The notes: generated by a model not told the origin, from the sequence alone. Numbered from the stretch's first letter, positions 24,783-33,511 are shown. The stretch: DNA of 64,000 nt from CAYFFZ01 sp049976505 (GCA_049976505.1 JBMFIC010000001.1:1-64000), one strand, 5' to 3'. Numbers and translations: made by a program.

Positions 24783-26090
24783 ATGCAAAGGGATAGCACG
24801 GTCTCCGTCTTTGGGCTGGGCAGGGTAGGGTCTGCGCTTGCGGCTGTCCTTCTGAGGAACGGCTACGAAGTTGTGGGCGTTGACGTTGACTCCGATAAAA
24901 TAAGAAGGATAATGGCCAGGGAGAAGGTCTTCCCACTGGAGCCAGGGGTTGATGACGCTTTCAGGAAGGCCCTAGATGAAGGGAGGTTTACTGCCACAAG
25001 CGATGGAAAATATGGAAGCTCGATTTCAAGATTCAAAATACTAACGGTCCCGGTTCCTCTTGTCCTGAAGACGCCCGAGCTGACGAACATCAGACAGGCA
25101 GCCGAGGCCATCGCGGGAGGGATGCAGCGTGGTGATGTTGTGATAGTTGAATCAAGCGTTCCCCCTGGAACAACTCGCAACGTAGTATCCCAGATCTTAA
25201 CTGAAAAGACGGGGCTGTTGCCCGAGCAGGATTATTACATTGGATACAGCCCAGAGAGGATTTACGAGGGAAGAGCCATAGCGGACATTGAGGAAAATTA
25301 TCCTAAGGTGGTCTCCGGTTATGGGCCAAAAAGCCTGGAGGTTATATCGGAGTTCTATGGCAGGTTCGTTAAGAAAGGGGTTATAAGGATGTCAAGCCTT
25401 GAGGCGGCTGAGCTTGAAAAGCTAGCTGAGGGTCTCTATAGGGACATCAACATCGCTCTGGCAAACGAGCTCGCGCTCTTTGCCCAGAGGCTGAACGTTG
25501 ACTTCTGGGAGGTGAGGCATGCCGCCAACTCCCAGCCATACTCGAACATACATAAGCCTGGCGCCGGAGTAGGCGGCAACTGCATTCCGGTGTATCCATA
25601 CTACGTTCTGTACACAGCAAACAGGCTAGGGTACCAGTTCAGGCTTGTTGAAGTGGCAAGACAGATAAACGAAAGAATGCCTCTGGTTGTGGTGAGCAAC
25701 TTCGTTGAGCTCTTCATAATAAACAAAAAGCCTCTGAGGAACGTCGCAATCCTTGGGCTCGCGTTCAGGGGCGACGTGGACGATGACAGGCTTTCGCCTG
25801 CTTATGACATAATCGACAGGCTGAGGATGCTGAACGTGAACGTGAAGGTTCATGACCCCTACGTGAAGAAACCCAGCAGAGGTGATGTGCAGGTAACTGA
25901 CGATCTAGCTGAGGCAATGGCAAAGGTTGATGGGGTCCTTATAGTAACTGATCACACGGTTTACAAGGACCTGGATTATGAAAAGATCTCCAGGCTTTCC
26001 GGAAGTGATCCCATAGTGTATGACGCGAGAGGAATACTTTACGGCAAACCAAAAATATACGTGATAGGAACAGGTTATAAGGGCCCGTAG
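24783..26090 (+). CDS. UDP-sugar 6-dehydrogenase (UDP-GlcNAc/ManNAc or UDP-glucose type)
   Basis: 435 residues of the UDP-glucose/GDP-mannose dehydrogenase family. N-terminal NAD fold (VFGLGRVGSALAAVL), VESSVPPGTT, SPERIYEGRA, and the catalytic Cys in GAGVGGNCIPVYPYYV. The CIPVYP form is closer to UDP-ManNAc/UDP-GlcNAc dehydrogenases than to UDP-glucose dehydrogenase. The C-terminal UDP-binding domain is present (LGLAFRGDVDDDR). It makes a uronic-acid donor for surface glycans. Its last 10 nt, including the stop codon, are the first 10 nt of tRNA-Arg. Confidence 0.9.
   Translation: MQRDSTVSVFGLGRVGSALAAVLLRNGYEVVGVDVDSDKIRRIMAREKVFPLEPGVDDAFRKALDEGRFTATSDGKYGSSISRFKILTVPVPLVLKTPELTNIRQAAEAIAGGMQRGDVVIVESSVPPGTTRNVVSQILTEKTGLLPEQDYYIGYSPERIYEGRAIADIEENYPKVVSGYGPKSLEVISEFYGRFVKKGVIRMSSLEAAELEKLAEGLYRDINIALANELALFAQRLNVDFWEVRHAANSQPYSNIHKPGAGVGGNCIPVYPYYVLYTANRLGYQFRLVEVARQINERMPLVVVSNFVELFIINKKPLRNVAILGLAFRGDVDDDRLSPAYDIIDRLRMLNVNVKVHDPYVKKPSRGDVQVTDDLAEAMAKVDGVLIVTDHTVYKDLDYEKISRLSGSDPIVYDARGILYGKPKIYVIGTGYKGP
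26051..26060 (+). promoter_or_regulatory. TATA box of tRNA-Arg inside the upstream coding sequence
   Basis: AAAAATATAC centred about 26 nt before the tRNA 5' end, fully within the coding sequence of the sugar-nucleotide dehydrogenase. Confidence 0.55.
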
Positions 26091-26155
26091 CTCAGCCAGG
26101 ATAGAGCGTCGGCCTGCGGAGCCGGAGGTCGCGGGTTCGAATCCCGCCGGGCCCG
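26081..26155 (+). tRNA. tRNA-Arg (anticodon GCG)
   Basis: Seven perfect acceptor pairs (GGGCCCG with CGGGCCC), D arm GCTC...GAGC, anticodon arm TCGGC-CTGCGGA-GCCGG with a T-G pair at the top, T arm GCGGG-TTCGAAT-CCCGC, discriminator G. Loop C32 T33 G34 C35 G36 gives anticodon GCG (reads CGC). No intron; CCA not encoded. The first ten bases double as the end of the upstream coding sequence. Confidence 0.95.
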
Positions 26156-26427
26156 TTATGGTTTAATTTTGCAATGATATACTTTAAAGCAGCACAGGCA
26201 GTTTGGCAAGATCTTAAACAGAAACAATTTTTAGCCTAATGCTGTGGTTAGAACTGCCCAGATGAGATGAAGCAAGTCAATTGAACGCCCAAAACCGCTC
26301 AGGGCATTCCTGTATACATAAGTAATTTGGATTTAATCTAAGTTTGTAGTGCTGAACGTATTCGTGGCACTTTTAACAGCTATTTTTAAAACAATCAGTT
26401 TAAGTTTGATCCAGTAATTGGTTTTGC
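26156..26427 (+). other. Intergenic region, no gene seen
   Basis: 272 bp without a convincing frame. A 5-bp TGCCC/GGGCA pairing (26255-26259 with 26302-26306) could close a loose hairpin, but no known RNA family or C/D-box pattern was recognised. The end holds AT-rich boxes (TTTTTAAAA near 26382-26390), probably the promoter of the next gene. Confidence 0.4.
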
Positions 26428-27783
26428 ATGCGTGAGGTCTATGACGTTATAATAATAGGAGGGGGCGTTTCTGGCCTAACTTTGGCTTACGCATTAAAAG
26501 ACGATTTTGACGTATGTCTTATAGAGGGGAATGAAATTGGAGGAAAAATTCTGACTGCCACCATTTTTGGACGCAACGTGGAGCTAGGTCCAGAAGAAAT
26601 AATCAGGACAAAACAGGTAGATGAGCTCATAAAGGATCTCGGACTGGCCGACAGAATCGTTGAGCCAAGAACGACCTCGTTCTCTGTGATAAGAGATGGT
26701 AGGTTCTTCTTTGTCCCCCCAGGGGTTGCAGGCGGCGTCTTCAGGCCCAGCCTTAAGATGCTGCGGTCGATCCTGGATGGGCTCTTTGACCTCTCAACCC
26801 TTATCAGCATCCTCCGTGAGCCCTTAAAAGGCATAACCATAAGCCAGGACGTTTCTGTAAAGGAGCTGTTTACAGCCATTTACGGCGATGGCTTTGTTAA
26901 AGATTTCTTTGAGGCTGTAGCTGGAGGCATCTATGCCGGGGATATATCAGAGATGAGCTCTGAGGTCTACTTCCCATATATTCTTCAAATTAAGAAGAAC
27001 GGGGGCAGCGTTCTCAGGAACATGATTAAGAAAGAGCTTGGATTTGAGCTGTTCTCGATTTCTGGCGGAATAAACCTTTTGGTAAACAGGCTAAGAGAAA
27101 GGATCTCTGCTAGGGCAGATATAGTTTACGCTTATGCCAGAGCCGTAGAAGCTGAAGGTGAATCCTACATCGTCAGCAACGGGGGGAGCATATGTAGGGG
27201 AAGGACGCTCGCCCTGACGGTTCCGCCATATCAGGCGCCATTTGTTAGGGGCTACAGCGACAAGCTGATGCGAGCGAAGAGCTACATAAAAAGCTCCAAC
27301 GTAGCCGTTATAGTTGAGGTGTACCCTAAAATGCCTCCCTATTATCGTGAGATCTCCGGAGCGCTGACTTTTCCGCAGGTCTACGGCGTTAGCGGTCTAA
27401 CCTACTACGATACAAAGTGGGCTACCAGCTCGAGCGATGATTTATACACCGTAAAGTACTTCGTTCCCTTTAACAGTCATCTAGATGAGGAGGCTGCGCT
27501 TAAGCGCGTCAGGATGTTCAGGAATAAGGTCCTGAGGATACACAGACCGCTACATTCAGTGGTCAAGATATGGACGGAGGCAATGCCAACCTACGCTGTT
27601 GGATCCAGGGCGGTGCTTCACGAAATTGGCAAAGCAGCTATGAGCAAGGGAATGTTCTTAGGTGGTCCGTGGATGCTCTCAACAGGAATAGCCTCCTCCA
27701 TAGGAAACGCAATGAAGCTCTCCCACGAAATCAAACAGTACTTTAATGAATCATCAGCTGATCAGAATGCAAGCTGGGTCTGA
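26428..27783 (+). CDS. Protoporphyrinogen oxidase-like FAD protein (HemY/HemG type)
   Basis: 451 residues. N-terminal FAD fold VIIIGGGVSGLTLAYAL, then VELGPEEI, AVAGGIYAGDISEMSS (typical of oxygen-dependent protoporphyrinogen oxidase) and a C-terminal FAD segment (LGGPWMLSTGIASSIGNAM). Oxidises protoporphyrinogen (or coproporphyrinogen) in haem synthesis, consistent with aerobic growth. It converges on a radical SAM protein of haem-synthase-like type with a 30-nt overlap of coding ends, suggesting a haem-related pair. Confidence 0.85.
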   Translation: MREVYDVIIIGGGVSGLTLAYALKDDFDVCLIEGNEIGGKILTATIFGRNVELGPEEIIRTKQVDELIKDLGLADRIVEPRTTSFSVIRDGRFFFVPPGVAGGVFRPSLKMLRSILDGLFDLSTLISILREPLKGITISQDVSVKELFTAIYGDGFVKDFFEAVAGGIYAGDISEMSSEVYFPYILQIKKNGGSVLRNMIKKELGFELFSISGGINLLVNRLRERISARADIVYAYARAVEAEGESYIVSNGGSICRGRTLALTVPPYQAPFVRGYSDKLMRAKSYIKSSNVAVIVEVYPKMPPYYREISGALTFPQVYGVSGLTYYDTKWATSSSDDLYTVKYFVPFNSHLDEEAALKRVRMFRNKVLRIHRPLHSVVKIWTEAMPTYAVGSRAVLHEIGKAAMSKGMFLGGPWMLSTGIASSIGNAMKLSHEIKQYFNESSADQNASWV

Positions 27784-28848
27784 CTGCAGTGGATCCCTGA
27801 AGTAGAAAAACGCGCGAGACCTGCTTCCTCCACAGTTGTATCTGTATTCGCAAGTCCCACACTTGCCCTTGAAATTTCTAGACCTGAACTCCTTTAGGAG
27901 CTGAGTCTCCCTGTAGACCTTTACAATGCTTTCGCTTCTCACGTTTCCAAGAGGAAGGTTAAGCAGACCGCTGGGGTAAATGTCCCCGTTGTAAGCCACG
28001 AAAATTATTCCGTCCCCGTCGAGCGTGCCATATGGTGATAAAGTGGACTTGGATGATGGAGTATATCCCTCAAGAGCTTTCCTCAGCTTCAGGTAAAGCG
28101 CATCGTCAGCGCTCCTGTTAATGCCTTTCTGCCTTTCCAGAAGAACTCTTCTTATAAATGGGCACTCGACCGTTCTTATGTTAACGTCGTAAAATGACGC
28201 ATCATAAAGGAAGTTGCAGATGGCTTCGTATTCTCTGGGCTCCAAATCAAGGTTTACAAACGCCCTTCCTACTGGAACCACAAAGAAGACCTCCCAAGTC
28301 CTCACGCCCAGATCCTTTACTAGCTTAAAGACCTCGCCGATCCTATCCTTGTTAAGCGACATGACGGTCGTGTTCACCTGGACTTCAAACCCGTAGCTGA
28401 GAGCCCTTTTAATGGTCTCAACTGTCTGATCGAAATGTCCTTCAGCGCCCCTGATTGCGTTATGAACCGCGGGCTCGGGCCCATCCAAGCTTATTGAGAT
28501 GTACCTGACTCCTGAGGCCTTTGCCATTTCAAGCGCCTTATCGTTCAGTCTGGCAGAAACTGTGGGAGCAAGCGCAGGCACCAGGCCCTTTTTATGCGCA
28601 TATGCTATAAGGTCAAAGATATCCTCACGGATCAACGGGTTTCCGCCAGTAAAAACCAGGACCGGCTTCTTTGAAAAGCTGGAGATCTGATCTATAAACT
28701 TCTTTGCCTCTTCAGTATTCAGCTCCTCGGAGCTTCTCTGAGTTATTGAAGAAGCCCTGCAGTGGATGCACTTAAGCTCGCATGCCTGTGTTGTTTCCCA
28801 AAACGCTATTATGGGAAAGTCGTCAAACATTGAAAATTTTGTGATCAT
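27754..28848 (-). CDS. Radical SAM/SPASM protein, AhbC/AhbD-like
   Basis: 364 residues. The 4Fe-4S motif C-x3-C-x2-C is in TTQACELKCIHCRASS; GGNPLIR and SISLDGPEPAVHNAIRG follow. C-terminal SPASM-like cluster region CGTCEYRYNCGGSRSRAFF. This architecture is shared by AhbC/AhbD/NirJ and related PTO1314-type proteins that modify haem side chains or peptides; the exact reaction is uncertain. ATG 28848. Its neighbour HemY/HemG supports a haem link. Confidence 0.83.
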   Translation of the reverse strand: MITKFSMFDDFPIIAFWETTQACELKCIHCRASSITQRSSEELNTEEAKKFIDQISSFSKKPVLVFTGGNPLIREDIFDLIAYAHKKGLVPALAPTVSARLNDKALEMAKASGVRYISISLDGPEPAVHNAIRGAEGHFDQTVETIKRALSYGFEVQVNTTVMSLNKDRIGEVFKLVKDLGVRTWEVFFVVPVGRAFVNLDLEPREYEAICNFLYDASFYDVNIRTVECPFIRRVLLERQKGINRSADDALYLKLRKALEGYTPSSKSTLSPYGTLDGDGIIFVAYNGDIYPSGLLNLPLGNVRSESIVKVYRETQLLKEFRSRNFKGKCGTCEYRYNCGGSRSRAFFYFRDPLQSDPACILIS

Positions 28849-28924
28849 CTTCTGATATTAGCATATCTATGCTTTTTAGAAAAGTATTAAAAGGCGAAAA
28901 TTCGGTATTGTTTGCAGGAATCGA

Positions 28925-29473
28925 TTGATAGCAGTTCCTGGCGATAGAGTTGGTGTTATAGAGGCGTTTGAGCCGGAAGGAGAGTACAAGCTAGTTGATG
29001 GGGATATAGTAGCCACCGTTCTCTCAAACGTTATAATCGATAAAAAGGAAAAAAAGGTTAGGATACAGCCAATAAAGAAGGGAACAATCAAGGAAGGGGA
29101 CATAGTTATTGGAAGGGTGGACTACATTCAGAGGCCTTTCGGGTTCGTTACCATAATTTCAGCGCTCAATAAAGATATTTCGACGGACATAAAGGGCATG
29201 ATTTACATCAATCCAGAGGAGGAGTATCCGCCAGTGCTTGAGGGCTCCATCATCAGAGCAAGAGTTGCGAAGCTTTCAGCAGGCGTTATTATATTGACCG
29301 TCGAGGATGAAAACCTAGGAGTTATAGAATCCTACTGCAACTTCTGTGGCGGCCCTTTAACTAGAAGAGGAAAGAACACGGCAAGGTGCAGCTGGTGTGG
29401 CAGGGTGCTTAAGGTAAAGCTGGCACCTGACTTTAGGACAAAGACTCCACCTTACAGGGTTATCCTTGAGTAG
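28925..29473 (+). CDS. csl4: Exosome subunit Csl4
   Basis: 182 residues. N-terminal domain (AVPGDRVGVIEAFEPEGEY), S1 RNA-binding domain (GDIVIGRVDYIQRPFGFVTI) and C-terminal zinc ribbon (CNFCGG...CSWCG). Csl4 forms part of the cap of the archaeal RNA exosome. TTG start at 28925, preceded by GTATTAAAAGG. Mrp ATPase follows 50 nt downstream. Confidence 0.93.
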   Translation: MIAVPGDRVGVIEAFEPEGEYKLVDGDIVATVLSNVIIDKKEKKVRIQPIKKGTIKEGDIVIGRVDYIQRPFGFVTIISALNKDISTDIKGMIYINPEEEYPPVLEGSIIRARVAKLSAGVIILTVEDENLGVIESYCNFCGGPLTRRGKNTARCSWCGRVLKVKLAPDFRTKTPPYRVILE

Positions 29474-29523
29474 CACGAGGAACTATAAATAGGCTTAAAT
29501 TCAATAAATTCAACTTAAGAGCG

Positions 29524-30600
29524 ATGAGCCAGGATTCGCAGGATAAGCAGACTGTTCTGAGCTTTCTTAAGGGAGTCAGGGATCCCGTCCTCAACAAGGA
29601 TATTGTTTCTCTGGGGTTTGTCAAGGAGGTGGAGGTTAACGGCAGGCAGGTTCATCTGAAGCTATCTCTCACGTCTCCAGGATGCCCGCACAAGGAGGAG
29701 ATCGTGTCGGATATCTACAGAGCATTGGAAGGCTATTCGGTGGCTTTAGATTTAACGTATAGCGTGCTGAGCGGATCGCTCGTAAGAAAAAGCGGCACGA
29801 GAAAGGTAAAGAACATAGTTGCTGTTGGAAGCGGAAAGGGCGGCGTCGGCAAGTCAACGGTGACTATTCTTCTCGCTTACGCTCTCAAAAGGCTAGGAGC
29901 GAAGGTCGGCATCATAGATCTGGACTTCTATGGAGCAACGGTACCGAGCATGCTCGGGTCCAGCTTTGAACAGAGGATTACTGAAGATGGTCAGCTGCTT
30001 CCTGCTGAGCATGAAGGCATTAAGATCATCTCGCTTGGCTACTTTCTGCCGGCAAACGCCAGCGTGATATGGAGGGGCCCCATGCTGACAAAGGCCATTC
30101 ACGATTTTATGGACAAGGTTGAATGGGGGGAGCTTGACTACCTGCTGGCAGATCTGCCGCCAGGAACGGGCGATGTGCCGATAACCCTAGGGCAGGACAG
30201 GCTCATAAACGCTGCCGTGATAGTTTCAACACCCCAGCCGGCCGCCGTGAACGTAGCGCTGAGGCTCGTTGACATGCTGAAGAAGCTGAACGTTCCCGTA
30301 ATAGGAGGCATTGAGAACATGAGCTATTTTATCTGCCCAGGAAGCAAGGAGAGGGTCGAGCTCTTTGGCAGCAAGTACTTTCAGGAAAAACTGAATGAGC
30401 TCGGACTATCTTATCTCGGCTCGCTTCCCTTTGTGCCTCAGCTGAGAGAGCTCGAAGATCAGGGAGTAAACGAGGAGAAGATATCCTACATAATAGAGGA
30501 CGTGTTACCAGTTGCAAGGGAACTCACATGCAGGCTGAGTCAGATAAATGCCCAGGTCCAGGAAAGGCCCTTCTTCCTTAACGTTCCGAAAAGAAAATAA
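29524..30600 (+). CDS. Mrp/ApbC-type P-loop ATPase with N-terminal MIP18 (DUF59) domain
   Basis: 358 residues. DUF59 domain at residues 1-85 (FLKGVRDPVLNKDIVSLG, SLTSPGCPHKEE), then deviant Walker A GSGKGGVGKST and ADLPPGTGD. This family carries Fe-S clusters to apoproteins. The usual C-terminal C-x-x-C reads CPGS (NMSYFICPGSKER), leaving one Cys, so cluster binding would need another arrangement. ATG 29524. Confidence 0.88.
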   Translation: MSQDSQDKQTVLSFLKGVRDPVLNKDIVSLGFVKEVEVNGRQVHLKLSLTSPGCPHKEEIVSDIYRALEGYSVALDLTYSVLSGSLVRKSGTRKVKNIVAVGSGKGGVGKSTVTILLAYALKRLGAKVGIIDLDFYGATVPSMLGSSFEQRITEDGQLLPAEHEGIKIISLGYFLPANASVIWRGPMLTKAIHDFMDKVEWGELDYLLADLPPGTGDVPITLGQDRLINAAVIVSTPQPAAVNVALRLVDMLKKLNVPVIGGIENMSYFICPGSKERVELFGSKYFQEKLNELGLSYLGSLPFVPQLRELEDQGVNEEKISYIIEDVLPVARELTCRLSQINAQVQERPFFLNVPKRK

Positions 30601-30690
30601 AGCGTATTATGCCAAAAATAAACGGCGATGATGATTCAGAGTTAAAATGATCTTATGATATGAAGGCATTTGTCTGAGCTCTGAAAGTTT

Positions 30691-30711
30691 AAAAGCGGTT
30701 TAAGCGCTTTT
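30691..30711 (+). promoter_or_regulatory. Inverted repeat between TATA box and start of padR: candidate operator
   Basis: AAAAGCG-GTTTAAG-CGCTTTT, a perfect 7-bp inverted repeat with a 7-nt spacer. It overlaps the TATA region (AGTTTAAAAG, 30686-30695) and ends 6 nt before GTG 30718. The position suits autorepression by the PadR protein encoded next (inference). Confidence 0.5.
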
Positions 30712-30717
30712 TAATGC

Positions 30718-31032
30718 GTGAAAGAGCGGCGCACCGCCAATATTCCTAAGGGCTACCTTGAGCTCTTCGTGCTCAAGCTTCTCAGCCAGTATCCAGCAAA
30801 TGGGGTGGAGCTTATTAATTTAATAAGGAAGGCCACAAATGATAAATGGAGCCCTAGCCCAGGGAGCCTTTATCCTATTCTCAGAAAGCTGGAATCGGAG
30901 GGGTTCATTTACAGGGTTGATGAAAGCAACCGCTTCGTGACCACAGGGAAGGGATTGGAGCGCATGAAGCGCCTGAGGGAGGAGGCCATGCTGGTTCAGG
31001 AAATAATAAACGTTGTCATGAAGGAGCTGTAG
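30718..31032 (+). CDS. PadR-family transcriptional regulator
   Basis: 104 residues with a winged helix: YLELFVLKLLSQYPANGVEL, then SPGSLYPILRKLESEGFI, the PadR signature, and a short C-terminal helix. PadR proteins repress efflux or stress genes and respond to small ligands. GTG start, leaderless with TTTAAAAG about 27 nt upstream. An inverted repeat sits over the promoter. The target may be itself; the downstream genes run on the other strand. Confidence 0.85.
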   Translation: MKERRTANIPKGYLELFVLKLLSQYPANGVELINLIRKATNDKWSPSPGSLYPILRKLESEGFIYRVDESNRFVTTGKGLERMKRLREEAMLVQEIINVVMKEL

Positions 31033-31034
31033 AT

Positions 31035-31262
31035 TTACCTTAGCAGCCTCCTAGAGACGAACTCCCTTATTAAATAGAACACGATCACCCATATTGTTAA
31101 TACCGCTATACCAATGAGATCCCTTATCATCTCCATGACCACGCCCCTAAGGCCATCGGTTAGAAGCAGTGCCTGTTTCATTAAATAAAAGCTTGCTATA
31201 AGCAGGAGCCACGTGACGATAACTGAGAGAGATATGTAGAGCAGAGGAATATATCGTTTCAT
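31035..31262 (-). CDS. Small membrane protein, two helices
   Basis: 75 residues, unrecognised. Two hydrophobic helices (ISLSVIVTWLLLIASFYL, and LIGIAVLTIWVIVFYLI) separated by a short loop, with a basic C-terminus (REFVSRRLLR). Its start overlaps the stop of the GPT-type transferase gene by 4 nt, so it is the last gene of that operon and may assist the transferase. Confidence 0.6.
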   Translation of the reverse strand: MKRYIPLLYISLSVIVTWLLLIASFYLMKQALLLTDGLRGVVMEMIRDLIGIAVLTIWVIVFYLIREFVSRRLLR

Positions 31263-32224
31263 ATGTAGAACACCAGCATCGTAATAAGGCTCAGAGCCAT
31301 CGATATCGCGGCCAGAACCAGGAACGCAGAGATCAGCTGCTTCTCGTTGAGGGCTTCCCTGGAAGCAAGAAGCCTCGCAATGGTCACTGGGGCGCGAGGA
31401 TCTTTATTTGCAATCATTCTAAAGTCGTCAAGAACGATCAGTGGCCTTACAAGCCCCGAGTGCTCCTTGAAGCCTTTGATAGACGAAAGTATGAAGAATC
31501 CATTGAATATCAACGGAAGGGTGGCAACTATGCCAATAACCTCTGCGTGGGAAATTATCATGAGCCCCACGATTCCTGCGCCCATCAGCATGGAGCCGCT
31601 GTCCCCTGGAAATATCCTGGAGGGGTAGTTATGGAACATAAAAAACGCAGCCACCGAGGCCTCAAAGGCCAGCCCCACCGCCAGCGCCTGATAGTTTCCT
31701 TTAAGGTAATCGTAGATAATTATGGGAATGACGCTTATGGCTGTAGTTCCAGAAACTACGCCGTTGAACACGTCTATCATGTTCGTGGCATTAGTGTAAA
31801 TTGGATAGCCGATAAGAATCAAAAAGGGATACAGAATTTTGATGGTTACCTTCCCCACGAACGGTAGATGAGGCGAGGGCAGGTACGCATGGAGAAGGAT
31901 TACAGGAAGCGCAGCGAGCAGTGCAAGAAGGGGCTTCTCTGGACCGCCGAACTTCTTCAGATCATCGGCAAGTCCTATTAAAAAGGCCACGAACGTTGAC
32001 ATAACGTATGCAATCGCCACCGAACTGTGAACAAAGAGCAGAGCCATGAGAAGTCCGATCATTATAGCAGGGCCTCCAGGTCTTGGAACCATGGGGCTGT
32101 TAGGCTTGTGAGCGTCAGGAACCATCAGGCCTCTTTTCCTTAGGGCTCTCTCAAGGAGCGCGCTCAAAAGAATGGTAACAGCGAACGATAGCCCCGCAAT
32201 GCCCATCATTACATATTCAGACAT
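31259..32224 (-). CDS. Glycosyl-1-phosphate transferase, MraY/GPT (AglH-like) family
   Basis: 321 residues with about 10 membrane helices and the cytoplasmic motifs of the family: VPDAHKPNSPMVPRPGG, FLIGLADDLKKFGG (DD motif), NATNMIDVFNGV and FPGDSGSML. It transfers a sugar-1-phosphate from UDP-sugar to a polyprenyl/dolichyl phosphate, the first step of lipid-linked glycan assembly for N-glycosylation. It overlaps the end of the NcsA/TtuA gene by 8 nt. Confidence 0.9.
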   Translation of the reverse strand: MSEYVMMGIAGLSFAVTILLSALLERALRKRGLMVPDAHKPNSPMVPRPGGPAIMIGLLMALLFVHSSVAIAYVMSTFVAFLIGLADDLKKFGGPEKPLLALLAALPVILLHAYLPSPHLPFVGKVTIKILYPFLILIGYPIYTNATNMIDVFNGVVSGTTAISVIPIIIYDYLKGNYQALAVGLAFEASVAAFFMFHNYPSRIFPGDSGSMLMGAGIVGLMIISHAEVIGIVATLPLIFNGFFILSSIKGFKEHSGLVRPLIVLDDFRMIANKDPRAPVTIARLLASREALNEKQLISAFLVLAAISMALSLITMLVFYI

Positions 32225-33152
32225 TTTCTTCTCTGGACAGCTTATACTTGGCGCCGTTTAAATAATCTATCGTCCTGCATACCTGGCACAGCTCGCCCTT
32301 TGAGGGCCAGCCGCATCTCCTGCAGAGCTGTCCCTCGGCCTTATGCTTTTCAGACGAAATCTGCATGAAGGTGCTTAGAAGCTGATATTTTATTCCCGGA
32401 TGCCTCTCTTCAAGCCCGTTGAGAAAGGTTCTTATTTCAGACCTTATTCCCTGCTCCATGTATGGACAGGTAACCGTCTGGAAATCAAAGCCCTTCAGCA
32501 TCGCGAATATCGCGAGCTCCTTTTCGTAGATTCTGAAGAACGGATGAACCTTTCTGATTCCGAAGGCCTGCGACTCCTCGACTGCTGGGTTGAACGTCCT
32601 CAGCCTTTCAACGTCACCATTTGTGAGCAAAATGAAGTAGGTCTGAAGCACGTCATCCAAGTTGTGGGCCGTTGCCACAACCTGTGCCCCAAGCTCCTTT
32701 GCAGCTATGTCGAGTCCCCTTCTTCGAAATATGCCGCAGATTGTGCACGATGAAAGCTTTCCCCTGAGGGGCTGCACTTCGTCAATGCTGTAGCTGAATA
32801 GCTGTTTGTAAGAGTATACAACGTGTTTTACGTTGAGGCTGGAGGCCATTTTGGACGCTATCTCTATCCCCTCCTCCCTGTAGCCCTTTATTCCCTCATC
32901 TAGGGTAACAGCGATTATTTCGTTTCCCTTAAAGAACTTCGCAAGAACATAGAGGAGAGAGATGCTGTCCTTTCCCCCCGAAACCCCTACGACGATCCTT
33001 TCGCCGTACTTTATCATCTGATACTTTCTAACTGTTTCAAGAGTAGTGTCGTAAATAGAAGTTACAAAACATCCCTTACACAGATACTCTCCCGAGTACG
33101 GCCTGTAATAAAAGGATGGCCTGCCGCACTTGCTACATGGCTTTAAATCCAT
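32217..33152 (-). CDS. tRNA 2-thiolation enzyme, NcsA/TtuA (Ncs6/TtcA) family
   Basis: 311 residues. N-terminal zinc finger (CSKCG...CKGC), PP-loop GVSGGKDSISLLY, catalytic Cys pair in CTICGIFRRR, HNLDD motif and a second zinc finger at the C-terminus (CRRCG...CQVC). Adenylates and thiolates U34 (NcsA) or U54 (TtuA) of tRNA, using sulfur from a MoaD/ThiS-like carrier. One of two paralogues here; the other is at 50456. Second gene of a minus-strand operon headed by the RAM-domain gene. Confidence 0.9.
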   Translation of the reverse strand: MDLKPCSKCGRPSFYYRPYSGEYLCKGCFVTSIYDTTLETVRKYQMIKYGERIVVGVSGGKDSISLLYVLAKFFKGNEIIAVTLDEGIKGYREEGIEIASKMASSLNVKHVVYSYKQLFSYSIDEVQPLRGKLSSCTICGIFRRRGLDIAAKELGAQVVATAHNLDDVLQTYFILLTNGDVERLRTFNPAVEESQAFGIRKVHPFFRIYEKELAIFAMLKGFDFQTVTCPYMEQGIRSEIRTFLNGLEERHPGIKYQLLSTFMQISSEKHKAEGQLCRRCGWPSKGELCQVCRTIDYLNGAKYKLSREENV

Positions 33153-33154
33153 AT

Positions 33155-33409
33155 CTAATCAGAATTAAGATTCCCCTTGTGGGCGTGCAGGACTACTGCG
33201 CTTACAGTGCTTTTCACGCCCTGTATCTTGAGTATCTTGTCCTTAAGGATGTGCCTGAACTCCTCGATGTCCCTGCACTTTATTATTGAAATTATGTCGA
33301 ACTCGCCTGTTACTTCGTAAAGGCCCACCACTTCATCCATTTCGCTTAGGCTCTTTATCACGTTATCCATCATGGGGGACTCCACGAATATGCTTACAAA
33401 CACAAGCAT
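33155..33409 (-). CDS. Stand-alone Lrp/AsnC ligand-binding (RAM) domain protein
   Basis: 84 residues covering only the alpha/beta RAM domain (FVSIFVESPMMDNVIKSLSE, EVTGEFDIISIIKC); no DNA-binding domain. Such stand-alone RAM proteins bind amino acids and may modulate Lrp regulators or enzymes. It is the first gene of the operon with NcsA/TtuA and the GPT-type transferase; 2 nt separate it from the next start. Confidence 0.85.
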   Translation of the reverse strand: MLVFVSIFVESPMMDNVIKSLSEMDEVVGLYEVTGEFDIISIIKCRDIEEFRHILKDKILKIQGVKSTVSAVVLHAHKGNLNSD

Positions 33410-33511
33410 AATTTCTCAAAAATATGGTGTGCTATTAAGCTTATCTAATAAAACTTTCAGCAGGTATACCAGTGCCAAACGTTTAATAACTTTGAAAACC
33501 AGTTTCTTGGT

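Noticed and set aside
26156..26427. C/D-box small RNA in the region after tRNA-Arg
   Set aside because: No proper C and D box pair was found; only a weak short hairpin.
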